Assembly (NCBI RefSeq): GCF_003478035.1
Contig: NZ_QUEP01000011.1
Coordinates: 43,339 to 107,338, forward strand
DNA length: 64,000 nucleotides
DNA from: Clostridium sp. OF03-18AA
GTDB taxonomy: Bacteria > Bacillota > Clostridia > Lachnospirales > Lachnospiraceae
Direction: 5' to 3'
The position numbers and the translations under genes are program-made. Below the pieces are notes generated by a model. That model was given only the letters and a program-made list of their open reading frames with translations, had not been told where the DNA came from and made no database searches. Shown here one piece after another: positions 24,236 through 33,978 of the stretch (its first letter is position 1; the number at the start of each line of letters is the position of its first letter).

Positions 24236-25324
24236 ATGATTTCAAATCAGATTTTACAGTCGAATATCGAAGGACTGAAAGAGATTACAAGAATTGACCT
24301 TTGCGTCTGTGATGTGGAGGGAAAGGTCCTGGCTTCCACATTCGAGCATGCGGAAGAGTATGAAAGCTCCATACTCGCGTTTGTGGATTCTCCGGCGGAC
24401 AGCCAGGTGATTTCCGGTTATCAGTTCTTTAAAGTGTTTGATGAGCACCAGCTTGAGTACATCCTGCTCGCAAAAGGCGGCAGCGATGATGTTTATATGG
24501 TAGGCAAACTGGCAGCGTTCCAGATCCAGAATCTTCTGGTGGCCTACAAGGAAAGATTCGATAAAGATAACTTCATCAAGAACCTTCTTCTCGACAACCT
24601 TCTTCTCGTTGATATCTACAACCGCGCGAAGAAGCTCCATATCGAGACGAATGTAAAACGAGTAGTATATCTGATCGAAACAAAGAATGAAAAAGACAAC
24701 AATGCTCTGGAGACGATGCGGAGCCTGTTCTCTACAAAGACAAAAGATTTCATCACGGCTGTCGATGAAAAGAATATCATCCTCGTCCGCGAGGTAAAGC
24801 CGGGTGAGACTTACGAGGATCTTGAGAAGGTCGCGAACACGATCCTAGATATGCTGAACACGGAGGCAATGTCCAAGGTGCGCATCGCGTTCGGTACGAT
24901 CGTCGGCGAGATCAAGGATGTCTCCCGCTCCTACAAAGAGGCGAAGATGGCTCTCGACGTCGGAAAGATCTTCTACAGCAGCAAGAATGTAGTTGCTTAT
25001 TCGAACCTTGGTATCGGACGTCTGATCTATCAGCTTCCGCTTCCACTCTGCCGGATGTTTATCAAGGAGATCTTTGACGGGAAGAACCCGGATGAGTTCG
25101 ATGAGGAAACACTCACAACGATCAATAAGTTCTTTGAGAACAGCCTGAATGTCTCCGAGACATCAAGACAGCTCTACATCCACAGAAATACGCTTGTTTA
25201 CCGTCTGGATAAGCTCCAGAAGAGCACCGGCCTGGATCTGCGCGTATTTGAGGACGCGATCACCTTCAAGATTGCCCTGATGGTTGTAAAGTACATGAAG
25301 TACATGGAGAATCTGGACTACTAA
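24236..25324 (+). CDS. PucR/CdaR-type transcriptional regulator
   Basis: 362 residues. The C-terminal 55 residues form the PucR-family HTH (S-E-T-S-R-Q-L-Y-I-H-R-N-T-L-V-Y-R-L-D-K-L). The middle (about 130-250) resembles the degenerate GGDEF-like domain of CdaR proteins; the N-terminal part may bind a ligand. It is only 3 bp upstream of ftsE, so it may be cotranscribed with the ftsEX block. Target genes are unknown. GGAGAGG precedes the ATG. Confidence 0.85.
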   Translation: MISNQILQSNIEGLKEITRIDLCVCDVEGKVLASTFEHAEEYESSILAFVDSPADSQVISGYQFFKVFDEHQLEYILLAKGGSDDVYMVGKLAAFQIQNLLVAYKERFDKDNFIKNLLLDNLLLVDIYNRAKKLHIETNVKRVVYLIETKNEKDNNALETMRSLFSTKTKDFITAVDEKNIILVREVKPGETYEDLEKVANTILDMLNTEAMSKVRIAFGTIVGEIKDVSRSYKEAKMALDVGKIFYSSKNVVAYSNLGIGRLIYQLPLPLCRMFIKEIFDGKNPDEFDEETLTTINKFFENSLNVSETSRQLYIHRNTLVYRLDKLQKSTGLDLRVFEDAITFKIALMVVKYMKYMENLDY

Positions 25325-25327
25325 ATT

Positions 25328-26014
25328 ATGATAGAAATTTCAAAACTGACAAAGACCTATGACAGGGGTACGAAAGCCCTGCGGGATGTAAACATCACGA
25401 TCGATGATGGGGAATTTGTCTTTATAACCGGCCGGAGCGGCTCCGGAAAATCCACATTGATCAAGATCCTCTTGAAGGAAGTGGAGCCGACTTCCGGCCG
25501 TGTTGTCGTTAATGACATGGACCTCGTGAAAATGCCGAGAAGATATGTTCCGAAATACCGCAGACGTCTTGGTGTCGTATTCCAGGATTTCCGTCTTTTA
25601 AAAGATAAGACGGTTTATGAGAATGTGGCATTTGCCCAGAGAGTGATCGGAGAGTCCAGCCGGACGATCCGGGAATCTGTTCCGCAGATGTTGAAGATGG
25701 TAGGCCTTTCTTCCAAATATAAGTTTTTCCCGCACCAGCTTTCCGGCGGAGAACAGCAGCGAGTGGCGATCGCCAGGGCTCTGATCAACCGTCCGGAGAT
25801 CCTGCTTGCCGATGAGCCGACAGGAAACCTGGATCCCCACAATGCGATGGAGATCATGGGACTTCTGGAAAAGATCAACAGGCGTGGGACAACCGTGATC
25901 GTTGTCACACACAGCCATGAGATCGTGGACATGATGAAAAAACGCGTTATTACGATCGACCGTGGTATGGTGATCCGTGATGAGGAGGAAAGTGGGTACC
26001 GTTATGAGGATTAG
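25328..26014 (+). CDS. ftsE: Cell division ATP-binding protein FtsE
   Basis: 228 residues with intact ABC motifs: Walker A G-R-S-G-S-G-K-S (35-42), signature [10 protein letters not shown], Walker B I-L-L-A-D-E-P and switch His in V-T-H-S-H. FtsE with FtsX forms a membrane complex that does not transport but activates peptidoglycan hydrolases. The next genes are ftsX and an M23 hydrolase, matching that role. Confidence 0.95.
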   Translation: MIEISKLTKTYDRGTKALRDVNITIDDGEFVFITGRSGSGKSTLIKILLKEVEPTSGRVVVNDMDLVKMPRRYVPKYRRRLGVVFQDFRLLKDKTVYENVAFAQRVIGESSRTIRESVPQMLKMVGLSSKYKFFPHQLSGGEQQRVAIARALINRPEILLADEPTGNLDPHNAMEIMGLLEKINRRGTTVIVVTHSHEIVDMMKKRVITIDRGMVIRDEEESGYRYED

Positions 26015-26918
26015 CACATTCTGGTTCTGCATGAAGCAGGGACTGGTGAATATATGCAGAAATATCTGGTTTTCCCTTGCGTCGACCGCGATCATTTCTG
26101 CATGTATTTTTTTATTCTGCGTATTTTTTTCTGTGATCACCAACATCGAGTACATGGTCCGCACGGCGGAGACAACGATGGGGATCACGGTATTTTTCGA
26201 TGAGAACCTGACGGAGGACGAGATCAAAGACATCGGGGCAAAGATCGAGTCGGACAAGTCGGGAATCATAAAAGAGATTAAATTTGTCTCCGCTGAGGAG
26301 GCGTGGGACAGTTTTAAGAGCGAGTATTTCGGGGACGAGGAGGCACTTGCGGAAGGATTTGCGGACGATAATCCTCTTGCGGGATCTTCTTCCTATGAGA
26401 TCCGCTTAAACAACATCACGGATCAGGACGGGATGGTGGCTTACCTGGAAGGACTTTCCGGAGTCCGCAAGGTAAACTATTCCAACAGTGCGGCAACCGG
26501 ACTCGCGAGCTTTAATAAGATCCTGGGACTCCTGTTCGGCGTCCTGATCGCCATGCTGCTCGCCGTTGCGGTGTTCCTGATCAGCAATACGATCTCTGTC
26601 GCCGCTGAATTCCGCAAGAACGAGAACAGGATCATGCGGCTCATCGGAGCGACAAATTTCATGATCCGGGCGCCGTTTGTGGTGGAGGGAACGATCCTGG
26701 GGCTGATCGGAGCGGCGATCCCGCTGGGAGTCATGCTGTTCGTTTACCGCCAGACCGTGGAATATGTGATGAACCGGTTTGAACTTCTCTCGGGGATCAT
26801 CCAATTCCTGCCGATCGGAACCTTCTATCCGACGATGGCGGCGATCGCCCTCGCACTTGGCGGTGGACTTGGATTTTTCGTAAGTTTCTTTACGATCCGC
26901 AGAGAGCTGCGCGTGTAG
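26004..26918 (+). CDS. ftsX: Cell division protein FtsX
   Basis: 304 residues from the ATG at 26004; a GTG at 25992 just after GAGGAGG is an alternative. One N-terminal membrane helix (near residues 20-45), an external domain of about 110 residues, then three C-terminal helices, the standard FtsX topology. It transmits the FtsE ATPase cycle to an outside hydrolase, probably the next gene product. Overlaps ftsE by 11 bp. Confidence 0.93.
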   Translation: MRISTFWFCMKQGLVNICRNIWFSLASTAIISACIFLFCVFFSVITNIEYMVRTAETTMGITVFFDENLTEDEIKDIGAKIESDKSGIIKEIKFVSAEEAWDSFKSEYFGDEEALAEGFADDNPLAGSSSYEIRLNNITDQDGMVAYLEGLSGVRKVNYSNSAATGLASFNKILGLLFGVLIAMLLAVAVFLISNTISVAAEFRKNENRIMRLIGATNFMIRAPFVVEGTILGLIGAAIPLGVMLFVYRQTVEYVMNRFELLSGIIQFLPIGTFYPTMAAIALALGGGLGFFVSFFTIRRELRV

Positions 26919-26931
26919 GAGGAAGAGACGT

Positions 26932-28164
26932 ATGAGAAGATCAGGAAAATTTCTGGCTGCGGCTTTGTCTGTTGCTCTCGTTCTCGCGACACCGCTTTCC
27001 GCCCAGGCGACGAAGAGCGGGCTGAGTGATGCGAAGAGCAAAAAGACGGCGCTGGAAGCGGAAAAAAAGAAGACAGAACAGGAATTAAAGAACCTGGAAG
27101 GTCTGAAAAGCGACACGACTGCCTATGTCAAAAAGCTGGATTCCAGTCTGGAATCGATCGGAAATGAGCTTTCAAAGCTGAATGATGACATAGACGCGAA
27201 GGAAAAGCAGATCGATACGACAAAGCAGGAACTCTCCGAGGCGAAGGAGACGGAGAAAAGCCAGTATGAATCCATGAAGCTCCGGATAAAATATATGTAC
27301 GAGAAGGGCGACAGCACCTATGTGGATCTTCTCATGGAGGCGGGTTCCCTCTCGGAACTTTTAAGCAAGGCGGAGTACATTACGAAGATCTCTTCCTACG
27401 ACCGGCAGAAGCTTGATGAGTATGCCGCAACGAAGGAGAAGATCGCAGAGAAAGAGAAAGCTCTGGAAGGAGAACATGCTGAACTATTAACTCTTCAGGA
27501 TGAGACGGAGGCAAAACAGGCGTCCGTGGAGAAGCTTCTCGCCGCGAAACAGACGGAGCTCCGGAACTACGAGACGAAGATCGCCTCCGCAGAAGGTCAG
27601 ATCTCCGAATATGCGAAGTCGATCGAGGCGCAGGAAAACCAGATCAAGTCCATCGAGGCGGAAATCAAACGGAAGGAAGAGGAAGCGAGAAAGAAAGCCG
27701 AGGAAGAGAAGAAGAAAGCTGCTGCGGCAAACAAGGCGGCACAGACGTATAAAACCGTGAGCCTTGGGGACATTAGCTTTACATGGCCGTGTCCGGCGAG
27801 CGGACGGATCACTTCGGGATTCGGCAGCCGGAAATCCCCGACCAAGGGAGCTTCTTCGAACCATCAGGGAATCGATATCAGCGCGCCGACAGGAACTTCC
27901 ATCGTCGCGGCTGCAGCGGGTGAGGTCGTGATCGCGACTTACAGCTCTTCCGCTGGAAATTATGTGATGATCAGCCATGGAGGCGGCGTCTACACCGTGT
28001 ATATGCACGCGTCCAGTCTTCTGGTATCACAGGGACAAAGTGTGAAAAAGGGACAGACGATCGCGAAAGTCGGCTCAACGGGCTATTCCACCGGATCCCA
28101 TCTCCACTTTGGAGTCCGGGTGAACGGTTCCTATGTGAATCCGACGAAGTATGTAAGTCCATAG
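26932..28164 (+). CDS. Secreted M23 peptidase with coiled coil (EnvC/PcsB-like)
   Basis: 410 residues. A signal peptide (K-F-L-A-A-A-L-S-V-A-L-V-L-A-T-P-L-S-A-Q-A) is followed by about 220 residues of coiled coil and a C-terminal LytM/M23 domain. Zinc ligands are H311 and D315 in H-Q-G-I-D-I and H392 in H-L-H-F-G, with H390 as catalytic partner. Placement after ftsEX and the coiled-coil-plus-hydrolase layout indicate the FtsX-activated peptidoglycan hydrolase of division. Confidence 0.93.
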   Translation: MRRSGKFLAAALSVALVLATPLSAQATKSGLSDAKSKKTALEAEKKKTEQELKNLEGLKSDTTAYVKKLDSSLESIGNELSKLNDDIDAKEKQIDTTKQELSEAKETEKSQYESMKLRIKYMYEKGDSTYVDLLMEAGSLSELLSKAEYITKISSYDRQKLDEYAATKEKIAEKEKALEGEHAELLTLQDETEAKQASVEKLLAAKQTELRNYETKIASAEGQISEYAKSIEAQENQIKSIEAEIKRKEEEARKKAEEEKKKAAAANKAAQTYKTVSLGDISFTWPCPASGRITSGFGSRKSPTKGASSNHQGIDISAPTGTSIVAAAAGEVVIATYSSSAGNYVMISHGGGVYTVYMHASSLLVSQGQSVKKGQTIAKVGSTGYSTGSHLHFGVRVNGSYVNPTKYVSP

Positions 28165-28305
28165 CGGACTTTGACAGAGCTGCGCAGATCATGCGGACAA
28201 TTCGGATCGTGATAGGCTTTTCTGTACATAATGGATTTCAGACAGCAATGGAAGAGAAAAATCTCCAGACAAAAACAGCTGCAGAAGGATGAAGGAGAGA
28301 AGACA

Positions 28306-29703
28306 TTGGAAGAGAAAGAGACGAAAAATAAATTCTGGAAAGGCGTCCTTGTAGGCGCGCTTGTGACGGCTTTTGCAGGGTTTGCAGTGGTTGGATTTGC
28401 AACCGGAATATGGATCATCGGGCGTCGAACTTCAGAGAGTCAGAGCATACAGGCGACCGGAACGGATGCCAACAAGCTGGATATGAAAAAAATCGAGCCG
28501 AAGCTCCAGTACATGGAGACGCTGATCGACAAGTACTTTCTGTTCGATGAGAACATGACGGAGGAAGAACAGAAGAAGAACGGGACAGCGGAAGACTGGA
28601 TCTACCGAGGGTACATGTATTCTCTGAACGATCCGTATTCTGTGTATTATGATAAGGACGAATATACCAGTCTGAACGAGGAAAATTCCGGTACTTACTG
28701 CGGGATCGGTGTTCAGGTCAGCCAGAATGTATATACCGGAATTATCACGGCCGTGAAGGTTTTTAAAGATTCTCCGGCACAGGAAGCCGGAATGCTTCCC
28801 GGAGATATCCTCTACAAAGTGGAAGATATCGAGGCGACCGGTGAGGACCTCTCTCTTCTCGTGAGCGATCACATCCGCGGTGAGGAAGGAACGAAGGTCC
28901 ATCTGACTGTTTACCGTCAGTCCACGGATGAATATGTGGAGATGGATGTGGAGCGCCGCATGGTGGAGAATCCGACCGTGGAGTATGAGATGCTGGAAAA
29001 CAAAGCCGGATATATCTCACTTTCTTCCTTTGAGGAGGTAAGCTCCGAACAGTTTAAGAAAGCTGTGGATGACCTTACAGCCCAGGGAATGGAAAAGCTG
29101 ATCGTCGATCTTCGAAACAACGGCGGCGGTGTTGTCCAGGCAGCGAAGGAAATCGCAGATTATCTTCTTCCGGATGGAAAGACCATCGTAAGCTTTAAGG
29201 GAAAAGGAATCGATGACAGCACCTACTCTTCCGATGACGGACATGAAGTGGATGTCCCGATCGTTCTTCTTGTAAACGGCGAGAGCGCCAGCGCCTCCGA
29301 GGTACTGACGGGTGCCTTAAAGGATAACAACTGGGCAACGATCGTCGGAGAGAAGACCTTCGGAAAAGGAATCGCCCAGGGAGTGTTCAATCTCCCGGAC
29401 GGCAGCGGCCTGAAACTCACAACGGCATACTACTATACCCCGTCCGGTGAGTGCATCCACAAACTCGGCATCGAGCCGGATGTGACAGTCACACTCGACG
29501 AGGATTTGAAGTCAAAGATCGAGATCCCGAAGGATGAGGACAATCAGCTGCAGACAGCACTTGAAGTTTTCGATGAAGGCGTCGATGCGGTAAAAGCGAA
29601 GATCTCCGCGGAGACCGGGGAGACAGAAGCTGCGAATGATGACTTTGAGGCGAAGGTAAAGGAGAATCTGGAGATCGAGAAAGAGACAGGGGCTGAGAAG
29701 TAG
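28306..29703 (+). CDS. S41 family C-terminal processing protease
   Basis: 465 residues from the TTG at 28306, chosen because AAGGAGAG lies 7 bases upstream; the longer ATG start at 28231 has no ribosome site. One N-terminal membrane helix (residues about 10-32) anchors it outside. A PDZ domain (about 125-215, with S-P-A-Q-E-A-G-M-L-P-G-D-I-L) precedes the S41 core. The serine lies in G-E-S-A-S-A-S-E (about residue 327) and the lysine in T-F-G-K-G-I-A-Q-G. Such proteases often trim or degrade wall hydrolases and fit the ftsEX-M23 set. Confidence 0.93.
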   Translation: MEEKETKNKFWKGVLVGALVTAFAGFAVVGFATGIWIIGRRTSESQSIQATGTDANKLDMKKIEPKLQYMETLIDKYFLFDENMTEEEQKKNGTAEDWIYRGYMYSLNDPYSVYYDKDEYTSLNEENSGTYCGIGVQVSQNVYTGIITAVKVFKDSPAQEAGMLPGDILYKVEDIEATGEDLSLLVSDHIRGEEGTKVHLTVYRQSTDEYVEMDVERRMVENPTVEYEMLENKAGYISLSSFEEVSSEQFKKAVDDLTAQGMEKLIVDLRNNGGGVVQAAKEIADYLLPDGKTIVSFKGKGIDDSTYSSDDGHEVDVPIVLLVNGESASASEVLTGALKDNNWATIVGEKTFGKGIAQGVFNLPDGSGLKLTTAYYYTPSGECIHKLGIEPDVTVTLDEDLKSKIEIPKDEDNQLQTALEVFDEGVDAVKAKISAETGETEAANDDFEAKVKENLEIEKETGAEK

Positions 29704-29942
29704 GACCTGCGCATTAGATTCTGAGAAATTGATAACGGGGAAAATTGAATATCTACTATATTATATAGAAGAAACAGGATGCTCCCTGAAGCGAAAAGAG
29801 GAAAAAGTCACATGAGAATGGATCTGATGCGACCTTTTTCCTCTTTGCTGTTTCAATCTGTGCATGGAAAACTTCGATTTGAACATGCTCCTGCCGATTA
29901 TCCACAAATTGAAAAAACCCTTAAAAAATAAGCAAAAAAGGC
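29704..29942. other. Gene-free stretch between the S41 gene and the ribosomal operon
   Basis: AT-rich, with no supported reading frame. It contains the terminator at 29795-29846 and the approach to the S10 promoter. A short TATATAG-rich run at 29755-29770 is seen but not assigned. Confidence 0.6.
29795..29846 (+). terminator. Terminator before the ribosomal superoperon
   Basis: AAAGAGGAAAAAGTC (29795-29809) pairs with GACCTTTTTCCTCTTT (29831-29846) with one bulged C. Long arms with T-rich 3' side; it ends transcription from ftsEX-M23-S41. Confidence 0.85.
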
Positions 29943-29971
29943 TTGATTTTTAGATTACGATGTGTTATTCT
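29943..29971 (+). promoter_or_regulatory. S10 operon promoter
   Basis: TTGATT (29943-29948), 17 bp, TATTCT (29966-29971). Predicted start near 29978, leaving an about 230-nt leader. Confidence 0.75.
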
Positions 29972-29977
29972 TATCTG

Positions 29978-30206
29978 GCTGTGACATGATAGCGTAGAAG
30001 CGAGAGGTTGCTGCCTGAGAATGGCAGGTGTTCCGTGGAGCGAATGTCAAGTTAGGAAACTGGCGACAAGTCACTGTACCAAATTAACAGCTGCTCAGGG
30101 TAAGGGGCAGTAACAACGTGTGAATCGGCATGATACACACGAGACCGTGTACAGTCACCGCTTGTCGTACTTCGATTAAAAGTGCGAAAAGGAGGCGACT
30201 TTTTTT
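29978..30206 (+). promoter_or_regulatory. Structured leader of the S10 operon
   Basis: A hairpin CTGCC/GGCAG lies near 30011-30027. A long domain is closed by GCGACAAG (30063-30070) with CTTGTCG (30161-30167) and ACTGTAC (30073-30079) with GTACAGT (30149-30155); inside are CTGC/GCAG and GTGT/ACAC hairpins. Leaders of this kind often bind a product of the operon. Which protein acts here is unknown, and the E. coli L4 leader is not recognisably conserved. Confidence 0.65.
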
Positions 30207-30524
30207 ATGGCAAGTCAGGTTATGAGAATCACATTAAAGGCTTACGACCATCAGCTGATCGACCAGTCCGCTGGAAAGATCATCGAGACAGTAAAGAAAA
30301 CAGGAGCACAGGTGAGTGGTCCGGTTCCGCTGCCGACAAAGAAAGAGGTTGTAACAATCTTAAGAGCTGTTCATAAGTACAAAGATTCCAGAGAGCAGTT
30401 CGAGCAGAGAACTCATAAGAGACTCATCGATATCGCAAGCCCGAGCCAGAAGACAGTAGATGCACTGTCCAGACTGGAAATGCCGGCTGGTGTTTATATC
30501 GACATCAAAATGAAAAACAAATAA
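30207..30524 (+). CDS. rpsJ: 30S ribosomal protein S10
   Basis: 105 residues, first gene of the S10 block. S10 binds the head of the small subunit and also takes part in antitermination as NusE. The sequence [13 protein letters not shown] near the start and the V-Y-I-D-I-K end are diagnostic. GGAGGCGA precedes the ATG. It is separated from rplC by an unusually long, foldable 222-bp spacer. Confidence 0.98.
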   Translation: MASQVMRITLKAYDHQLIDQSAGKIIETVKKTGAQVSGPVPLPTKKEVVTILRAVHKYKDSREQFEQRTHKRLIDIASPSQKTVDALSRLEMPAGVYIDIKMKNK

Positions 30525-30602
30525 TTGAAAAATATTTATTTTTCATGCTACTGAAATGTAGCCACTAAAATTAGAAATCCTGAATGGTTCTGATATAAAA
30601 GC

Positions 30603-30714
30603 AACACTACTCATCCTGAAAGGGAATCAACATCATTACAATATGTAATGTCATAGTGTTCCACCTATGTTGGGCTGCTCTAGGATGAACGCACAGAAAA
30701 TTCTGTTTTGCGTT
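30603..30714 (+). promoter_or_regulatory. Candidate pseudoknot RNA between rpsJ and rplC
   Basis: AACACTA (30603-30609) pairs with TAGTGTT (30654-30660), enclosing hairpin CATTAC/GTAATG (30634-30639/30645-30650). TCATCCT (30611-30617), inside that loop, is complementary to AGGATGA (30682-30688) outside it, which would form a pseudoknot. A further hairpin AACGCA-CAGAA/TTCTG-TGCGTT spans 30688-30714, ending 17 nt before the rplC ribosome site. Strongly suggests a control element; the ligand is unknown. Confidence 0.6.
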
Positions 30715-30746
30715 CCGCTGTAGATTAGTAACAGGAGGTAAAAACA

Positions 30747-31382
30747 ATGAAGAAAGCGATTTTAGCTACAAAAGTCGGAATGACTCAGATCTTCAACGAT
30801 GAAGGCGTTCTTGTTCCGGTAACTGTTCTTCAGGCTGGTCCGTGTGTAGTAACACAGGTTAAGACAGAGGAGAACGATGGATACAAAGCTGTACAGGTTG
30901 GCTTTGTAGATAAGAGAGAGAAACTTGTAAACAAGCCGGTAAAGGGTCACTTCGACAAGGCTGGCGTATCTTACAAGAGATTCGTTAGAGAGTTCCGTTT
31001 TGAGAATTCTGAAGAGTATAACGTAAAAGACGAAATCAAAGCTGATATCTTCGCTGCTGGCGATAAGGTTGATGCAACTGCTATCTCCAAAGGTAAAGGT
31101 TTCCAGGGCGCTATTAAGAGACTTGGACAGAGCAGAGGACCGATGGCTCATGGTTCTAAATTCCATCGTCATCAGGGTTCCAATGGTTCCGCAACAACTC
31201 CGGGCCGCGTATTCAAGGGCAAAGGCATGCCGGGTCAGATGGGTAACAAGAAGATTACCACTCAGAACCTCGAGATTGTCAAGGTTGACGTTGAGAACAA
31301 CCTGATCCTTGTTAAAGGCGCTGTACCGGGACCGAAGAAGTCCTTAGTAACATTAAAGGAAACAGTAAAGGCTAACAAATAA
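30747..31382 (+). CDS. rplC: 50S ribosomal protein L3
   Basis: 211 residues, full length. L3 folds early and reaches into the peptidyl-transferase centre. It begins [15 protein letters not shown] and contains [21 protein letters not shown] precedes the ATG. First gene after the candidate regulatory spacer. Confidence 0.98.
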   Translation: MKKAILATKVGMTQIFNDEGVLVPVTVLQAGPCVVTQVKTEENDGYKAVQVGFVDKREKLVNKPVKGHFDKAGVSYKRFVREFRFENSEEYNVKDEIKADIFAAGDKVDATAISKGKGFQGAIKRLGQSRGPMAHGSKFHRHQGSNGSATTPGRVFKGKGMPGQMGNKKITTQNLEIVKVDVENNLILVKGAVPGPKKSLVTLKETVKANK

Positions 31383-31409
31383 GCTTTTACAGGAAAGGAG
31401 GAAACAGAA

Positions 31410-32030
31410 ATGGCAAACGTATCCGTATACAATATGGAAGGTAAAGAAGTTGGCACAATCGAGCTGAACGACGCTGTATTTGGCGTTGAAGTGAACGAGC
31501 ATCTCGTACACATGGCTGTTGTTGCACAGCTTGCAAATAAACGTCAGGGAACACAGAAAGCAAAAACACGTTCTGAGGTTTCCGGTGGCGGCAGAAAGCC
31601 GTGGAGACAGAAAGGAACAGGTCACGCTAGACAGGGTTCCACAAGATCTCCGCAGTGGACAGGCGGCGGAATGGTATTCGCTCCGACTCCGAGAGATTAC
31701 ACAATCACTCTTAACAAGAAAGAGAAGAGAGCTGCTCTTAAGTCCGCTCTTACAAGCAGAGTAAACGAGAACAAGTTCGTAGTTGTTGACGAGTTAAAGT
31801 TCGACGAGATCAAGACAAAGAACTTCAAGGCTGTTATGAACAACCTCAAAGTTTCCAAGGCTCTTGTTGTTCTTGCTGACAACGATCAGAACACAGTTCT
31901 TTCCGCAAGAAATATCCCGGAAGTTAAGACTTCCCTTGTTAATACAATCAATGTATTCGACATTCTGAAATACAACACTGTAGTAGCTACTAAGGCTGCT
32001 GTAGCATCTATCGAGGAGGTATACGCATAA
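31410..32030 (+). CDS. rplD: 50S ribosomal protein L4
   Basis: 206 residues. The loop [16 protein letters not shown] (about residues 64-79) lines the exit tunnel near the macrolide site and has the usual sequence. L4 represses the S10 operon in E. coli; no equivalent is proven here. Its stop overlaps the rplW start (TAATG). Confidence 0.98.
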   Translation: MANVSVYNMEGKEVGTIELNDAVFGVEVNEHLVHMAVVAQLANKRQGTQKAKTRSEVSGGGRKPWRQKGTGHARQGSTRSPQWTGGGMVFAPTPRDYTITLNKKEKRAALKSALTSRVNENKFVVVDELKFDEIKTKNFKAVMNNLKVSKALVVLADNDQNTVLSARNIPEVKTSLVNTINVFDILKYNTVVATKAAVASIEEVYA

Positions 32031-32329
32031 TGGCAAACGTACAGTACTACGACGTAATCCTCAAACCGGTTGTAACTGAGAAGAGCATGAACGCTATGAG
32101 CGAGAAGAAATACACATTCCTCGTACATCCGGAAGCAAACAAGACCATGATCAAAGAAGCTGTTGAGAAAATGTTCCCGGGAACAAAGGTTGACAGCGTA
32201 AACACAATGAACGCTGACGGTAAGAACCGCAGACGTGGCATGGTAGTAGGCAAGACTGCTAAGACAAAGAAAGCAATCGTTAAGCTTACAGCAGACAGCA
32301 AAGATATCGAAATCTTCCAGGGTCTGTAA
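32030..32329 (+). CDS. rplW: 50S ribosomal protein L23
   Basis: 99 residues. L23 sits at the tunnel exit and docks trigger factor and [15 protein letters not shown] near the start and [10 protein letters not shown] are family marks. Downstream, GCGGC/GCCGC and AACGCC/GGCGTT hairpins lie in the 75-bp gap to rplB. Confidence 0.97.
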   Translation: MANVQYYDVILKPVVTEKSMNAMSEKKYTFLVHPEANKTMIKEAVEKMFPGTKVDSVNTMNADGKNRRRGMVVGKTAKTKKAIVKLTADSKDIEIFQGL

Positions 32330-32404
32330 TTTTTGAAACTATGCGGCAACCAAAGCCGCGATACGAAAAATAGAAACGCCAGAAGGCGTTGAAAGGAGTC
32401 AGAA

Positions 32405-33250
32405 ATGGGAATCAAAACCTATAACCCATATACACCTTCCAGAAGAAATATGACAGGTTCTGATTTCTCCGAGATCACAAAGACAACTCCGGAGAAGTCC
32501 TTAGTAGTTTCTTTAAAGAAGAACGCTGGTCGTAACAACCAGGGTAAGATCACCGTTAGACATCAGGGCGGTGGAAACAGACAGAAATATAGAATGGTTG
32601 ACTTCAAGAGAAATTCCAAAGACGGAATTCAGGCAACTGTAATCGGTATCGAGTACGATCCGAACAGAAGCGCTAACATCGCTTTAATCTGCTACGCAGA
32701 TGGTGAGAAGTCCTACATCCTTGCACCGCAGGGCCTTACAAACGGCATGAAGGTTATGAGCGGCGAGCACGCAGAGGCTAAGGTCGGCAACTGCTTACCG
32801 TTATCCTTAATTCCGGTTGGTGCACAGGTTCACAATATCGAGCTTTTCCCGGGCAAGGGCGGCCAGATGGTTCGTTCTGCAGGAAACGCTGCACAGTTAA
32901 TGGCTAAAGAAGGAAAATACGCTACACTTCGTTTACCGTCCGGCGAGATGAGAATGGTTCCGATCGAGTGCCGCGCAACAATCGGTGTTGTAGGCAACGG
33001 CGACCATAACCTTGTTAAGATTGGTAAAGCAGGTAGAAAACGTCACATGGGTATCCGCCCGACAGTCCGTGGTTCCGTTATGAACCCGAATGACCATCCG
33101 CATGGTGGTGGTGAAGGTAAGACTGGTATCGGCCGTCCGGGTCCGTGCACACCGTGGGGCAAGCCTGCTCTTGGTCTTAAGACTAGAAAGAAAAACAAAC
33201 AGTCTAACAAGTTAATCGTAAGAAGAAGAAATGGTAAGGCGATTTCATAA
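32405..33250 (+). CDS. rplB: 50S ribosomal protein L2
   Basis: 281 residues. L2 is needed for subunit joining and peptidyl transfer. The C-terminal stretch with [13 protein letters not shown] containing the key histidine is intact. GAAAGGAG precedes the ATG. Confidence 0.98.
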   Translation: MGIKTYNPYTPSRRNMTGSDFSEITKTTPEKSLVVSLKKNAGRNNQGKITVRHQGGGNRQKYRMVDFKRNSKDGIQATVIGIEYDPNRSANIALICYADGEKSYILAPQGLTNGMKVMSGEHAEAKVGNCLPLSLIPVGAQVHNIELFPGKGGQMVRSAGNAAQLMAKEGKYATLRLPSGEMRMVPIECRATIGVVGNGDHNLVKIGKAGRKRHMGIRPTVRGSVMNPNDHPHGGGEGKTGIGRPGPCTPWGKPALGLKTRKKNKQSNKLIVRRRNGKAIS

Positions 33251-33268
33251 TCGATAGGAGGTAAAACG

Positions 33269-33550
33269 ATGGCTCGTTCACTTAAAAAAGGACCATTTGC
33301 AGACGCTAGCTTACTGAAGAAGGTAGACGCTATGAACGAGGCAGGACAGAAACAGGTTATCAAGACCTGGTCCCGCCGTTCTACAATCTTCCCGCAGATG
33401 GTTGGTCATACAATCGCTGTACATGACGGCAGAAAGCATGTACCGGTATACGTAACAGAAGATATGGTTGGTCACAAACTTGGTGAGTTCGTTGCTACAA
33501 GAACTTACAGAGGCCACGGCAAAGACGAGAAAAAGTCCGGACGTAAATAA
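33269..33550 (+). CDS. rpsS: 30S ribosomal protein S19
   Basis: 93 residues. It begins A-R-S-L-K-K-G-P-F and has W-S-R-R-S-T-I-F-P near residue 35, as expected for S19, which contacts the A-site finger from the small-subunit head. TAGGAGG precedes the ATG. Confidence 0.98.
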   Translation: MARSLKKGPFADASLLKKVDAMNEAGQKQVIKTWSRRSTIFPQMVGHTIAVHDGRKHVPVYVTEDMVGHKLGEFVATRTYRGHGKDEKKSGRK

Positions 33551-33579
33551 TAGATACGCTTTGAAAGGAGGTTCCAGTA

Positions 33580-33966
33580 ATGGCTAAGGGACATAGAAGT
33601 CAGATTAAGAGAGAGAGAAATGCCCAGAAGGATACAAGACCGTCTGCAAAGCTGTCTTACGCAAGAGTATCCGTTCAGAAGGCTTGTTTCGTATTAGATG
33701 CCATCAGAGGCAAAGATGTTCAGACAGCACTTGGTATTGTAACTTACAATCCTAGATATGCTTCCAGCTTAATCGAGAAATTATTAAAATCTGCAATCGC
33801 AAACGCTGAGAACAACAACGGAATGAACGCAGAGAACCTGTATGTGGAGGAGTGCTACGCATCTCAGGGACCGATTATGAAGAGAGTAAAACCGAGAGCA
33901 CAGGGTAGAGCTTACAGAATCGAAAAGAGAATGAGCCACATCACTATCGTGCTGAACGAGAAATAA
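33580..33966 (+). CDS. rplV: 50S ribosomal protein L22
   Basis: 128 residues; the tunnel-lining hairpin with G-P-(I/T)-x-K-R-x-x-P-R-A-x-G-R-A is intact. Placed S19-L22-S3 as in other bacteria, with AAAGGAGG upstream. Confidence 0.98.
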   Translation: MAKGHRSQIKRERNAQKDTRPSAKLSYARVSVQKACFVLDAIRGKDVQTALGIVTYNPRYASSLIEKLLKSAIANAENNNGMNAENLYVEECYASQGPIMKRVKPRAQGRAYRIEKRMSHITIVLNEK

Positions 33967-33978
33967 TAGGAGGCAGTT

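Noticed and set aside
30182..30376. 64-residue frame overlapping rpsJ
   Set aside because: Out of frame with S10, no conserved sequence, starts within the leader ribosome-site region.
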